Positions 34,996 through 44,335 are shown, numbered from the stretch's first letter. The stretch is DNA of 64,000 nt from Actinomycetota bacterium (GCA_030447305.1 JAUJPC010000002.1:62001-126000); one strand, 5' to 3'. Notes: generated by a model not told the origin, from the sequence alone. Numbers and translations are program-made.

Positions 34996-37900
34996 ATGGC
35001 CAACCTTCCAGTAACCCCTCTCTCTCGAAAGGGCCTTGGCCGGCGTGCCCTGTCGGATCTGAGAGACAGAGTCCGGGTTGGGGTCGACTCAGTTCCGCAG
35101 TTGCAGATGCCTGCCGTCCGGTGGGCGGTCGGGGTTTTGTTACTCCTGGTGCTGATCGGTCTGGCGACTGCGATCTTCGCCCTGTACCTGATGTTTGCTC
35201 CGATCAAGCTGCCCGAGCCCATCGAGGGATCGAAGGCTGCCACTACCCAGATACTGGCGACCGACGGAAGTGTGATCGAGCAGTGGCATGGCCCTATCAA
35301 CCGTACCTTCGTCGAGTTGGACGACATGTCGAAGCACCTTCGAGAAGCGGCCATCGCAGCGGAGGACGCCCGCTTCTACAAGAGGGGCGCGGTGGATCTC
35401 AGGGCAGTTATGCGGGCAGCCAAGGCGAACCTGGTCAACGCTTCCTTCGTCCAGGGGGCCTCAACCATCGGCCAGCAGTATGCGAAGAACGTCTACGTCG
35501 GTAACGACCCCTCCCTGTCGCGCAAGGTCCGGGAGGCCAGGGTTGCGTATCGGCTCGAGAGGGACCTGGGCAAGGACAAGGTGCTCGAGGGCTACCTCAA
35601 CACCGTCTACTTCGGCCGCGGCGCCTACGGCGTGGAGGCGGCATCCAAGATTTATTTCGGAAAGGCCGCTTCCGACGTAAGCGTCTCGGAGGCGGCATTG
35701 CTGATCTCGATGATCCGGTCGCCCGACGGCTACTCCCCCTACCGGCACCCGGTCAAATCCGAAGCTCGAAGGAAGTGGGTGCTGGAGCGCATGCAAGGGG
35801 TGGGCTTCGCCACGCGCCAGGAGGTCCGAGAGGCCGAAGAACATAAGCCGGCGCTCATTCCCGCTTCGGAGGCCCATCCGAGATACGGGTGGTACATGGA
35901 CGCGCTGCGAACCTATCTGCTGCGCCGGTACGGCAGCGAGAAGGTTTATTCGGGGGGTCTTAAGGTACAGACCACGCTCGACCCGCAGGCTCAGGAGGCG
36001 GCCGAGGTAACCATTGGCAACACCCTTCCGGCCGCAACCGACCCGTACGCGGCCCTGGTCTCCATAGACCCCGCCACCGGTTACGTACTCGCCATCGTCG
36101 GCGGCAGGGATTACTCGGACGAGAAGTACAACATCGCCCTGCAGGGGCGGCGCCAGCCGGGCTCGGCGTTTAAGCCCTTTGTGCTGGTGGCTGCGCTGGA
36201 GAAGGGGATAACGGCGTCTGCCGGATACCGGGCACCAAGGAGCATTTGCCTCAAGGGGTGGAAGCCCTCATGCGTCTCGAACTACGGCGGTTCCGGTTAC
36301 GGGTACCTGAACCTGGAACAGGCCACGATCAACTCGGTCAACACCGTTTACGCCCAGCTGGTCCTTGACGTCGGCCTCAAGAAGGTCGTCGACGTGGCCC
36401 GCCGCATGGGGATTCCCGGGCCCGAGTGGATGCCTCCCCGCTCGGCGTGCCGCCCGTCGCCGGACGACGCTTGTCGGACTCGGCTGCAGCCAGTTCCTGC
36501 GATGGCGCTGGGAACCGAGGAGGTGACGCCTCTGGAGATGGCATCGGCGTACGCCACGCTGGCGGCTGGGGGCGTCTATCGCGAGCCGAAGCTCGTCTCC
36601 CGGGTAGAGGACGCTGATGGACGGGTGCTGGAGGAGGGGCCGTCGGAGCCTCGACAGGCCATCCCACCCCAGGTCGCGGAAACGGTTAACGGGATCCTGT
36701 CCAAGGTCATTGCCCAGGGAACCGGCACGCGGGCAGACTTCGGCCGGCCGGCAGCCGGCAAAACCGGGACCGCCCAGGACTTCAGCAACGCCTGGTTCTC
36801 CGGCTACACCCCCCAGCTGGCCACGGCCGTGTGGATGGGTCACCGCAGCGGCAACCGGCCTTTGCTGAACGTCCACGGGGTTCGACAGGTCGCCGGCGGC
36901 ACCATGCCCGCCGAGATGTGGCGCGAGTACATGAAGGGGATAAGTGATCGGACTCCTCCCACCGTCGAGCTTGGAAAGGCGGTCGACGACGGTGCCTTGA
37001 CCCGCGACAAGGCCCTGGCCTTTGAGGGAAGCGCCGCCGACGCAGACGGCATGGTGCAGGGAGTGGAGCTGAGTATCGACGGGAGCCCCTTTACCTCGGC
37101 CGGGGTCGTGTGCTCAAAGTGCCCGGGACCCGAGGTGAGGTGGACCTACAGGTCCACTGCCGCCCTCCAGGACGGCGAGCATGTTATTGCCATCCGGTCC
37201 TTCGACAAGCCCGGGCACCGCTCGGAATCGCAGACACGGACCGTCACTGTAGACACCCGGCCGCCGGCTCCGAGCAAGTTGACGGCAACCGGTGGCGCCG
37301 ACGGGGTCAAGGTCGTTTTCAACGAGCCGGTGGCCTGCGGCTCCGTATCCGCGGGATCGTTTGCCATAACCGTCGACGGCGACCGCGCCACGGTGCGGTC
37401 CGCCGGATGCAGCGGGGGCTCCAGCACAGCCGTCGACCTAGGGCTGGCCAGGCCGGTCCCGGGAGGTGGCCAGCTAACCGTGGACCTCCGTCGTTCTTCC
37501 CGCTCTGTGGCGGACCCGGCCGGGAATCGGGCTGCCGGCGCTCCATTGCGTATCTCAGCTACGAACAAGGCACCGTCGGTGGAGCTGGACCCGTCAAGTG
37601 ACCGACTACCGTTCACCGCAAAGGAAGTCGAGATAACCGGAGCCGCCACCGATCCGGACGGCACGCTGAAAGGCCTGGCCGTCAGTGTGGACGGGGCGGG
37701 GTTCTCGTCTGCAGGCCTTAGCTGCAGGGGTTGCGGCCGGGGAGCCAGCGGTGCCTGGCAGTACCGGCCCGTTGTTCCCCTTTCGCACGGAAAGCACAGG
37801 CTGGCGTTCCGCTCCGAGGACAACGCGGGGGTCATGTCCAAGACTCGGAACCGGACGGTGACGGTGGATGCGGTAGCTCCATCTCTCGAAGCGATCACCG

Positions 37901-39441
37901 CCACCGGCGGCAGTCCCCTCATAAAGGTCGGATTCGGTGAGCCCATATCCTGCCTGGGTCTGAGTCCTCAGGCCTTTGGAGCCTCAAGCGACGGGCGTAG
38001 AGTTCCCGTCGAGTCGATCTCGTGCAGCGGAGAGGCGACTCAGGCACTGCAGATGACGCTTGGCAGACCGGTACGTGGGGGCGACCGCCTCTCAATTACC
38101 ATCTTGCGCCGGTCGGGAGCTCCGGCCGATGTTGCAGGAAACCTCGCCGGCTCAGATAGCCGCTCCGCCGAGGCGACGAACCTGGCTCCTATACTCGACC
38201 TGGCGCCGAGTCCCGCAGGAGGTCCCGTCGCCGGCTCGGGCGTGGAGGTGGACGGGACGACCATTGACTCCGATGGGATCATCGAGGCAGTGGAGGTATC
38301 GGTCGACAGTGGTCCGTACTCGGCGACCGGAGTCGATTGCACGGGATGCGGAGAGGGAAACGAGGTTCGATGGGGCTATGAGCCCGGCTCGCCTTTGGCC
38401 AACGGCAAGCACACGCTGGCTTTCAGGTCGGTGGACAACGCCGGCGTGCGATCGCCCTCCCTCTCCCGCAGCGTGACTGTGGACTCTGTCGCACCGTCGG
38501 TTCAGCAAATCACTTCGGCGGGGGGCAGCGCCGTTGTGGAGATCGCATTCAGTGAGCCGGTGGCGTGCACGGCCAGTCCGGCGGCTGAGTTCCAGGTGGA
38601 GGTTGGTGGCCGGAGGGCTGGAGTGCTGTCGATGGTTTGCGAAGGGCCGAAGGCCATGCTTACCCTGAGCCGCGTGCCCGGCGGGGGTGAGCGGGTTGAC
38701 ATCGTGGTGCGCGGGCCCTCGCGAAGCCGTCAGGTTTTGACCGACACGGCGGGCAATCCGGCTTCGGCGGCAAGCAAATCGGTGACGGCGGCAAATCAGG
38801 CGCCGGTGCTTCGCCTCTCGACTCCTGCTTCCGAGTTGTCCTCCAGCTCCTTTCAGAATGTCGGTGACTCAATCACCATTGAGGGCGAGGCTTCAGATCC
38901 GGACGGGACTATCCGGGACGTTGAGGTGAGCATCGACAACGGCCCCTTTTCCAAACGTGGAGTCAAGTGCCGGGGATGCGGCAAGGAGCAGAAGGTCACC
39001 TTCGCTATCGACGTGAAACAGGTTGCCACCCCGGGTCTGAGCAACGTATCGGTTCGAGCAAGGGATTCGGCGTCGGCATTGTCCGGCCCAACGAACTCGA
39101 GTCTGAGTAACGATGACTCCGAACCGGTGCTCAAGCGGATTTCCGCGGAGTCCGGGGTTCCTACTCTGACCGCCGCTTTCAGCGAACCGGTCGTCTGCTC
39201 CACCGTCGAGGCCGTGGATTTTGCCGTCAGAGTTCAGGGTGCTCGCCGGCCCGTGCTCACCGTGGGTTGTTCGGGCGAGCTGCAACAGGAGCTCACTCTT
39301 AGGATCTCCGGGCGGATGAAAGCTCGGGACTTACTCTCCATGGAAGTCAACGGCACGGTGCAAGATGCCGCGGGAAACCTCGTTACTCCCGGCACCGTCA
39401 AGCGAATGACCATCCCGAAAGCCACTAAATCGAAAGGCTGA
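34996..39441 (+). CDS. Class A PBP with four large C-terminal repeats
   Basis: 1481 aa, about twice the family's usual size. Residues ~45-75 are the membrane anchor. GT51 follows (AAIAAEDARFYKRGAVDLR, ASTIGQQYAKNVY, LNTVYFGRGAYG) and then the transpeptidase (RQPGSAFKPF, SVN, AGKTGTAQDF) up to ~660. From ~678 there are four copies of a ~205-residue unit (near 678, 881, 1087 and 1296). Each has DPDGT, VSVDGGPFSS-like, a C-x-x-C, GKH.LAFRS.DNAG, VTVD..AP, a FSEPVAC-like strand and VAD.AGN. They look like paired beta-sandwich (Ig/Big-like) domains outside the cell. They may bind the envelope or set the enzyme's distance from the membrane. Confidence 0.9.
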   Translation: MANLPVTPLSRKGLGRRALSDLRDRVRVGVDSVPQLQMPAVRWAVGVLLLLVLIGLATAIFALYLMFAPIKLPEPIEGSKAATTQILATDGSVIEQWHGPINRTFVELDDMSKHLREAAIAAEDARFYKRGAVDLRAVMRAAKANLVNASFVQGASTIGQQYAKNVYVGNDPSLSRKVREARVAYRLERDLGKDKVLEGYLNTVYFGRGAYGVEAASKIYFGKAASDVSVSEAALLISMIRSPDGYSPYRHPVKSEARRKWVLERMQGVGFATRQEVREAEEHKPALIPASEAHPRYGWYMDALRTYLLRRYGSEKVYSGGLKVQTTLDPQAQEAAEVTIGNTLPAATDPYAALVSIDPATGYVLAIVGGRDYSDEKYNIALQGRRQPGSAFKPFVLVAALEKGITASAGYRAPRSICLKGWKPSCVSNYGGSGYGYLNLEQATINSVNTVYAQLVLDVGLKKVVDVARRMGIPGPEWMPPRSACRPSPDDACRTRLQPVPAMALGTEEVTPLEMASAYATLAAGGVYREPKLVSRVEDADGRVLEEGPSEPRQAIPPQVAETVNGILSKVIAQGTGTRADFGRPAAGKTGTAQDFSNAWFSGYTPQLATAVWMGHRSGNRPLLNVHGVRQVAGGTMPAEMWREYMKGISDRTPPTVELGKAVDDGALTRDKALAFEGSAADADGMVQGVELSIDGSPFTSAGVVCSKCPGPEVRWTYRSTAALQDGEHVIAIRSFDKPGHRSESQTRTVTVDTRPPAPSKLTATGGADGVKVVFNEPVACGSVSAGSFAITVDGDRATVRSAGCSGGSSTAVDLGLARPVPGGGQLTVDLRRSSRSVADPAGNRAAGAPLRISATNKAPSVELDPSSDRLPFTAKEVEITGAATDPDGTLKGLAVSVDGAGFSSAGLSCRGCGRGASGAWQYRPVVPLSHGKHRLAFRSEDNAGVMSKTRNRTVTVDAVAPSLEAITATGGSPLIKVGFGEPISCLGLSPQAFGASSDGRRVPVESISCSGEATQALQMTLGRPVRGGDRLSITILRRSGAPADVAGNLAGSDSRSAEATNLAPILDLAPSPAGGPVAGSGVEVDGTTIDSDGIIEAVEVSVDSGPYSATGVDCTGCGEGNEVRWGYEPGSPLANGKHTLAFRSVDNAGVRSPSLSRSVTVDSVAPSVQQITSAGGSAVVEIAFSEPVACTASPAAEFQVEVGGRRAGVLSMVCEGPKAMLTLSRVPGGGERVDIVVRGPSRSRQVLTDTAGNPASAASKSVTAANQAPVLRLSTPASELSSSSFQNVGDSITIEGEASDPDGTIRDVEVSIDNGPFSKRGVKCRGCGKEQKVTFAIDVKQVATPGLSNVSVRARDSASALSGPTNSSLSNDDSEPVLKRISAESGVPTLTAAFSEPVVCSTVEAVDFAVRVQGARRPVLTVGCSGELQQELTLRISGRMKARDLLSMEVNGTVQDAAGNLVTPGTVKRMTIPKATKSKG
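37030..39380 (+). repeat. Four ~205-codon repeats inside the large PBP
   Basis: The repeats start near nt 37030, 37640, 38257 and 38884, about 610-630 bases apart. Protein consensus features include SxDG-PFSSxGVxCxGCG, followed by EPVAC and CSG. They have diverged in DNA sequence, so the duplications are old rather than an assembly artefact. Confidence 0.8.
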
Positions 39442-39490
39442 ATAGGATCGACTCTACAAGCATGCCTGACAGACGTTCCGGGAGGACTAC

Positions 39491-39670
39491 ATGACCACCG
39501 AAGAGGAAGAGACGGAAGAGTTTGACGATGACGATCCCTTTGGTCTGAACAAGCCCAGGCCCCAAACGAGCCGGCGCAGGACCACGTTGGGAGCGCTCGC
39601 GCAAGAAAACGCCACAATCCGCGGTAAGGGCGCGTCCGGCGAGCTGGACGAGGACGGGACCGACCAATAA
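39491..39670 (+). CDS. Small acidic hypothetical protein
   Basis: 59 aa, too short for the ORF track. GGAGG stands five bases before ATG 39491. The N-terminus is a run of acids (TTEEEETEEFDDDDPFGL), then a basic patch (RPQTSRRRTTLGALA) and a mixed tail. It lies 49 bases after the large PBP and may be cotranscribed. No family recognised; the ribosome site and codon use favour a real gene. Confidence 0.5.
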   Translation: MTTEEEETEEFDDDDPFGLNKPRPQTSRRRTTLGALAQENATIRGKGASGELDEDGTDQ

Positions 39671-39803
39671 GGCCGTGATTCCAGGTTTCATGCTCCGCTC
39701 TCCGGGTAGGACTGCGGAGCGCGCTTCCGAACACTTCCCCTGAACCACCCGGTCGGGTTGAACGCGTCCAGCATGACCAACGCCCGGAAGGGAAGGAGCC
39801 AAG

Positions 39804-39965
39804 ATGCCGTCGACCGGCAAGCAGCCGAGTGCAGCAATGATGGCCTGGTACCGCGCCAAGAAGTTCGGCGTGGTTCGCCCCCCGTATGGCACGAGCGCTT
39901 CCGGTCCGGTCACAGGGGAGTTTCTCATCGCCGAAACTGAGGTAGTCGACAGTTCCTGCCCTTGA
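39804..39965 (+). CDS. Small hypothetical protein
   Basis: 53 aa, starting MPSTGKQPSAAMMAWYRAKKFG, with AAGGAG seven bases before ATG 39804. Not recognised. An imperfect hairpin (CTCCG...CGGAG) lies upstream of it and a GTGCCGG/CCGGCAC hairpin downstream. The - strand ORFs covering this area (39425-39928 and 39234-39995) have low-complexity, shadow-like composition. Confidence 0.45.
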   Translation: MPSTGKQPSAAMMAWYRAKKFGVVRPPYGTSASGPVTGEFLIAETEVVDSSCP

Positions 39966-40017
39966 TGTAGAGATGCCCGGTGCCGGTTTCCTCACACTTC
40001 CGGCACAGTTCCTGCAC
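39925..40017 (-). CDS. Possible 30-aa zinc-knuckle miniprotein
   Basis: GTG 40017 is preceded by AGGAGA six bases away on the - strand and reads QELCRKCEETGTGHLYIKGRNC, resembling one DnaJ-type zinc knuckle with three cysteines. It overlaps the end of the opposite 53-aa gene by 41 bases. Very short, so the call is weak. Confidence 0.22.
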   Translation of the reverse strand: MQELCRKCEETGTGHLYIKGRNCRLPQFRR

Positions 40018-40065
40018 CGGCTGTCTCCTGATATCTATCCGGTAAGAGGGTTCACCTAAAGGCTC

Positions 40066-40089
40066 TTACGTGTAAGTTACGTCTATAAT
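40066..40089 (+). promoter_or_regulatory. Promoter and likely MarR operator
   Basis: CTTAC-gt-GTAAG, an inverted repeat around 40065-40076, stands just before a perfect -10 TATAAT (40084-40089). Seven bases later comes the ATG of the MarR gene, so the transcript is probably leaderless. The inverted repeat in the spacer is well placed for autorepression. No good -35 is visible. Confidence 0.6.
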
Positions 40090-40096
40090 TGCGGCC

Positions 40097-40672
40097 ATGG
40101 ACGCCGACTTCGTAGACGAGGCCGTAGAGGGCTGGGCCCGCGAAGTTCCACGCCTACAAACCTCTGCTCTGGAGATCACCGGTCGACTCGAGCGGATTGC
40201 CCGCCATCTCGACCGAAGGGCCACCGAAGCTCTGACCGAGTCAGGCCTCAGCTGCCGGGACCTTGAGGTTCTGGGCGCCTTGCGCCGTTCGGGATCCGGC
40301 CTCCCTGCCGGACGGCTCGCAAAGGCGGCCATGCTCACGTCAGGCGGAATGACGGGGCAGGCTGACCGCTTGGCGAACGCCGGACTGGTGGTGCGGCACC
40401 CCGATCCCGGAGACCGCAGGGCGGTTCTGGTTAGCCTTACGCCTGAGGGCGAAGGAGCGGCCGAGGATGCAGTGAAGGCATATCTGGCGGCAGGGGAGGA
40501 GGCGCTCATGGTTTTGAGCGACAGCGAACGCTCCGTTCTTGCCGAGCTGCTACGAAAGCTCCTGGTGGGTCTGGAGGGTCCAGCGCAGCGGTCCGAGCCC
40601 TCAGAGGATTCCGTAACGAAGCCGGCAAAGGCGGGGACAAGCCGGGACAAACGGCGCTTTCATGAAGCATAG
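40097..40672 (+). CDS. MarR family transcriptional regulator
   Basis: 191 aa. A winged helix-turn-helix of the MarR type: LSCRDLEVLGALRRSGSGLPAGRLAKAAMLTSGGMTGQADRLANAGLVVRHPDPGDRRAVLVSLTPEG is the recognition helix and wing with the conserved D-x-R-D/G-R-R. Dimerisation helices flank it. ATG 40097 lies seven bases after TATAAT, so there is no room for a ribosome site. It may control itself through the inverted repeat upstream. Ligand unknown. Confidence 0.9.
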   Translation: MDADFVDEAVEGWAREVPRLQTSALEITGRLERIARHLDRRATEALTESGLSCRDLEVLGALRRSGSGLPAGRLAKAAMLTSGGMTGQADRLANAGLVVRHPDPGDRRAVLVSLTPEGEGAAEDAVKAYLAAGEEALMVLSDSERSVLAELLRKLLVGLEGPAQRSEPSEDSVTKPAKAGTSRDKRRFHEA

Positions 40673-40719
40673 AGCTGGAAGTATCCACCCCCTTCGCCTC
40701 GGGCCTGCGGCCGTAATCC

Positions 40720-41538
40720 CTATGCCCGTTTCTCACTCACATCGCGAACCGGCACCGAAGTTGCCGACCTGACCAGGGCCCTCAGGATGGTGCCTGCCAC
40801 GAACCGGTTGCCCGCCGAGTTCAGGTGGATGCCGTCGACGGTCAGGATGCCGCTGTGCCTTCCGTTGCGGTTGCGGCCCGCAAGGTGCTCCGAGAACTCG
40901 CTCCGCAGGTCACACAGGCCGGTTTGGTTCTCTGCAGCGACCTCTCGAGCTGCAGAGGCGTACCGCTCGAGGGCCAGGTTGGTGAAGGATCCGTCGTCAA
41001 GGTTTTCCCCGATGACTCCCGGCGTGCAGATCATTACCCAGGCGCCGGCGTCCCTGATTCGGGTTACGAGGCCGATAAGGTCCTCACGGTAGGCTTTCTC
41101 CCCCTCAGTCAGAGCAGCGTTGCTGCTACCGAGGCTGGCAACATCGTTCACCCCGACGTATATCACCACGTGGGTGGGGTTGCGGGCCAGCACATCCCGC
41201 CGGAGCCGAACGATAAGGTCTGAAACCTTGTCGCCGACCACGCCCGATCCCACGACGTTGATTTCCCGGCCCGGGTACAGGCCCTCGAGCGCATCTGCGA
41301 TCAGAGTGACATAGCCGTCCTCTTCGACGCCCCCTGCAGTGATTGAATCTCCGAAGAACACAACTCGTGAGCCGTCCCGCAAGTTGGCCTTCACTCCCGC
41401 AGTGATGCCGTACCGCCTTTCGACCGCTTCACGCCGCAAGTCCCGGCCGTCGAGCTCCTCTCCCCTCGAGCATGCGATCAGTGCGACCAGGATGATGCAC
41501 ACCAGCCGGTTGAGAACGCTGAAGCCGCCAAACCACAT
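40720..41538 (-). CDS. SGNH/GDSL hydrolase, probable lipoprotein
   Basis: About 272 aa from ATG 41538 (MWFGGFSVLNRLVCIILVALIACSRG), which gives a signal peptide with lipobox LIAC; the first 20 codons of the ORF track entry spoil it. Block I is VVFFGDSITAGG (catalytic Ser), block III is YVGVNDVA and block V is DGIHLN (catalytic Asp/His). It is an esterase or deacetylase outside the membrane, possibly acting on cell-wall polymers; the substrate is not evident. Confidence 0.85.
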   Translation of the reverse strand: MWFGGFSVLNRLVCIILVALIACSRGEELDGRDLRREAVERRYGITAGVKANLRDGSRVVFFGDSITAGGVEEDGYVTLIADALEGLYPGREINVVGSGVVGDKVSDLIVRLRRDVLARNPTHVVIYVGVNDVASLGSSNAALTEGEKAYREDLIGLVTRIRDAGAWVMICTPGVIGENLDDGSFTNLALERYASAAREVAAENQTGLCDLRSEFSEHLAGRNRNGRHSGILTVDGIHLNSAGNRFVAGTILRALVRSATSVPVRDVSEKRA

Positions 41539-41832
41539 CTCTTCGAGTGTAAGGGCCGCGAGTCCCGAAAAATGTAGGAGCTCGGGAAGAAAATCCATAT
41601 TGAGGCATTGACGACCGCCTGTGGGATCCGTATCGTACGGTCTTGCCCCAAGAGGCAGAAGGAACCCAGGCCAGCGTTGGCCGGGCCCGCAAGGGCCAGG
41701 GCCGCGGAGGTCAGGGAACCGGACGTTTCTTGGGGCACTATCTTTTTCCGAGTCTTGCCCTCCGATGGCCCCACCATTTACCTATACTTCCTTCGGTTTG
41801 CGGGGCAAAACCTATGGGGGCGGCGACGATCG

Positions 41833-42067
41833 CCGTGGGGATCCTCGTTCTGCAGACGACGACCGGGCTTACCAAGGGGAACCTGTCCAGTCACCTGGCG
41901 AAACTCAAGGCCGCGGGCATGGTTAAGATCAAGAAATGGTTTCTGCACAAAAAGCCCAACGCCAACGTCGAGTTACCGTTGCGGGAAAGGACCGAATCAG
42001 GGAGTCGTGGACGCAGCTGGATGTGTCGGGCCAAATACTCTGTGTGACGGTGCGTCACTGTGGGTAA
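41833..42067 (+). pseudogene. Remnant of a winged-helix (HTH_34-like) regulator
   Basis: The 499-base gap 41599-42097 contains a fragment reading TTTGLTKGNLSSHLAKLKAAGMVKIKK, the recognition helix and wing of small regulators of this type. After KKPNANVEL the family-like continuation (RVTVAGKDRIRESWTQLD) is in another frame, ending at TAA 42067. The N-terminal ~35 residues are absent. So it is a broken copy with one frameshift and a missing start. Confidence 0.5.
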
Positions 42068-42097
42068 CTTAAAGGTCGTGGTAGAAATCAGCCTCGT

Positions 42098-44335
42098 ATG
42101 TTCTCCTTAACCAAAGACGGCAGGCCATCCACCCTGGCATGGGTTCTGATCGGCACGGCCGTCGCCGGGGTCCTTGCGATTGTTGCGCTGGCGGTGGTCG
42201 TGCTGACCGTCAGGGTGCCTCTTCCGGAGGCGGCCCCCGGAGGCCAGGCCACCGAGGTGCTCGACTCCAAGCGCAAGGTCATAGGTACCTTGAGGGGAGA
42301 GCAAAAGCGCAAGATCGTCCCCCTTTCCGAGATTTCACCGCTCCTACAGGAGGCGGTGGTCTCCACCGAGGACCGCCGCTTCTTCCAGCACTCCGGCATC
42401 AGCTTCCGGGGAATGGTCCGGGCGCTGTTCACCAACGTTCAGGCCGGCGGAGTCCAGCAGGGCGGGTCCACCATCACCCAGCAGTACGCCCGAAACGCTT
42501 TCGGCCGGGTGGGGACCGAACGCACCATCCTGCGCAAGGTGAAAGAGATCTCGCTGGCTCGCAGGATAGAGAACAACTACTCGAAGCAGAAGATCCTCGA
42601 GTTCTACCTGAATACCATCTACTTCGGCCGCGGTGCCTACGGCGCGGAGGCCGCTGCGCTGACCTATTTCAAGAAGCCGGCCAAGGATCTGACGCTCAAC
42701 GAAGCGGCCTATATGGCAGGAGTTATCCGGGCACCCGAGCGGTTTCAGCCGGACGAGGATCCGGAGGTCGCCGTCCGCATTCGCAACGAGGTTCTGGGCG
42801 ACATGGTTTCCACCCGCAAGCTCACCGAGGCTGAGGCCGGGGAGGCCAGGGCCGCCGACCTCATCGGGCAGTTCAAGCTGGGCCCGACGCAGCTCGACAC
42901 CGCACGGGCAGGTTTCTTCATCGAGCACGTCCACCGGCTCCTCCGCACCGAGGAGTACGGCTTTTCGGACGCCGAGCTTCTGGGAGGGGGTCTGAGGATC
43001 GAAACCAGCCTGGACCTGACCATGCAGGAAGCGGCCGAGAAGTCGGTGTCATCCGTGATGAACCAGCCGGACGACCCGGAGGTGGCGCTCGTGGCGATGG
43101 ACCCCGAGGGAAACGTGCGAGCCATGATCGGGGGCCGGGACGTGGGTGACCGAGTTCGTGCGCTGGGGTTCAACTTCGCTGCCAACGTCCGGGATGACGA
43201 CGACGGGGGCCGCCAGGCGGGATCGGCGATGAAGCCGGTGGCGCTGACCTCCTTCCTGGAGCAGGGCGAGGAGGTGTCGACAAAGTTCCAGGGCCCGGCA
43301 CGCATCACCATCAACGAGCCCTTGTGCCGGGATGCCGGAGGACAGCCGTGGACGGTTTCGAACTTCGACGGCGCCAGCTACGGCACCGTGGACGTCACCC
43401 GGGCTACGGCGGACTCGGTTAACACCGTTTACGCCCAGGTCATGGCGAAGTTTGTGACCCCGAAGGAGTTCATCGCCACCGCCGGCCAGCTCGGTATCTC
43501 AATTCCCGCCCACGACGAGGGCTGTGCCCTGACGCTCGGGACAACGTCGGTCACCCCCCTGGAGATGGCCGGGGCCTTCACCACGTTTGGCGCCCGGGGC
43601 AACCGGCCGGAGCCACTCTTGATCACTCGCGTCACCGGACCGGACGAAGAAACCCTCCTCGACAGGCGGCCTACCACCGACCGGGTGATGGGCGAGGACG
43701 TGGCCGACACCGTCAACCAGGTGCTGCAGCAGGTGATCAATGACGGAACGGCGAAGGGAGCCGGGATTGGCCGGCCGGCAGCGGGCAAGACCGGTACCAC
43801 GCAGAACCACGTCGACGCCTGGTTTGCCGGTTACACCCCCGACCTGACCGCGGTGGTCTGGATGGGCTACCCCCCGGAAGAATCGGGCAGGATCCCCGAG
43901 ATGACCAACGTCCGTGGACGGCGGGTCACCGGAGGTTCGTTCCCGGCCACCATCTGGAAGGGCTTTATGCAGGAGGCCCTGAAGGGCACGAAGCCCACCG
44001 ATTTCGTCAAGCCGGAGGAACCTCTGCCCCCACCCGCCCCGGCACCCGTATGTCCGCCGGAAACGATTGTCGGACCCGATGGCGGATGCATCCCGGCGTC
44101 TATACCGGAGCCCTACATCCCTGAGCTGCAGCCGATCCCGCCCCCGCCCCCGCCCCCGCCCCCACCCCCGCCCCCGCCGCCCCGGCCGGTCCGGCCGGTG
44201 GTCCCGCCGCCCCGGCTGCAGCCTCCGGCGCCGAGTCCGACGCCGAGCTTGAGCCCGACCCCCACGTCGACTGTGAGCCCTACCCCTCAGGCGCTCTCAG
44301 CCGCTGGCGAGCCGCAGGGGAAGAAGCGGGAATAA
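42098..44335 (+). CDS. Class A penicillin-binding protein (copy 3) with polyproline tail
   Basis: 745 aa. Membrane helix ~15-40, GT51 domain (VVSTEDRRFFQHSGISFRG, QQGGSTITQQYARNAF, LNTIYFGRGAYGAEAAA), transpeptidase with RQAGSAMKPVA (S-x-x-K), SVN and AGKTGTTQNH. It is closely similar in layout to the 32598-34730 protein, so the two are paralogues. After ~650 comes a Pro-rich tail including about 15 consecutive prolines and PTPS repeats, probably an extended spacer in the wall. It starts at ATG 42098 or TTG just downstream. Confidence 0.93.
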   Translation: MFSLTKDGRPSTLAWVLIGTAVAGVLAIVALAVVVLTVRVPLPEAAPGGQATEVLDSKRKVIGTLRGEQKRKIVPLSEISPLLQEAVVSTEDRRFFQHSGISFRGMVRALFTNVQAGGVQQGGSTITQQYARNAFGRVGTERTILRKVKEISLARRIENNYSKQKILEFYLNTIYFGRGAYGAEAAALTYFKKPAKDLTLNEAAYMAGVIRAPERFQPDEDPEVAVRIRNEVLGDMVSTRKLTEAEAGEARAADLIGQFKLGPTQLDTARAGFFIEHVHRLLRTEEYGFSDAELLGGGLRIETSLDLTMQEAAEKSVSSVMNQPDDPEVALVAMDPEGNVRAMIGGRDVGDRVRALGFNFAANVRDDDDGGRQAGSAMKPVALTSFLEQGEEVSTKFQGPARITINEPLCRDAGGQPWTVSNFDGASYGTVDVTRATADSVNTVYAQVMAKFVTPKEFIATAGQLGISIPAHDEGCALTLGTTSVTPLEMAGAFTTFGARGNRPEPLLITRVTGPDEETLLDRRPTTDRVMGEDVADTVNQVLQQVINDGTAKGAGIGRPAAGKTGTTQNHVDAWFAGYTPDLTAVVWMGYPPEESGRIPEMTNVRGRRVTGGSFPATIWKGFMQEALKGTKPTDFVKPEEPLPPPAPAPVCPPETIVGPDGGCIPASIPEPYIPELQPIPPPPPPPPPPPPPPPRPVRPVVPPPRLQPPAPSPTPSLSPTPTSTVSPTPQALSAAGEPQGKKRE
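44129..44182 (+). repeat. CCCGCC-rich low-complexity tract (polyproline)
   Basis: A run of CCC/CCG codons, imperfect CCCCCG repeats, encodes about 15 prolines in a row in the PBP tail. It is prone to slippage and to assembly error, so its length should be treated with care. Confidence 0.85.

Noticed and set aside
39234-39995. 253-aa and 167-aa minus ORFs
   Set aside because: Overlap the PBP end and two small + genes; Arg/Gly/Pro-rich shadow composition.
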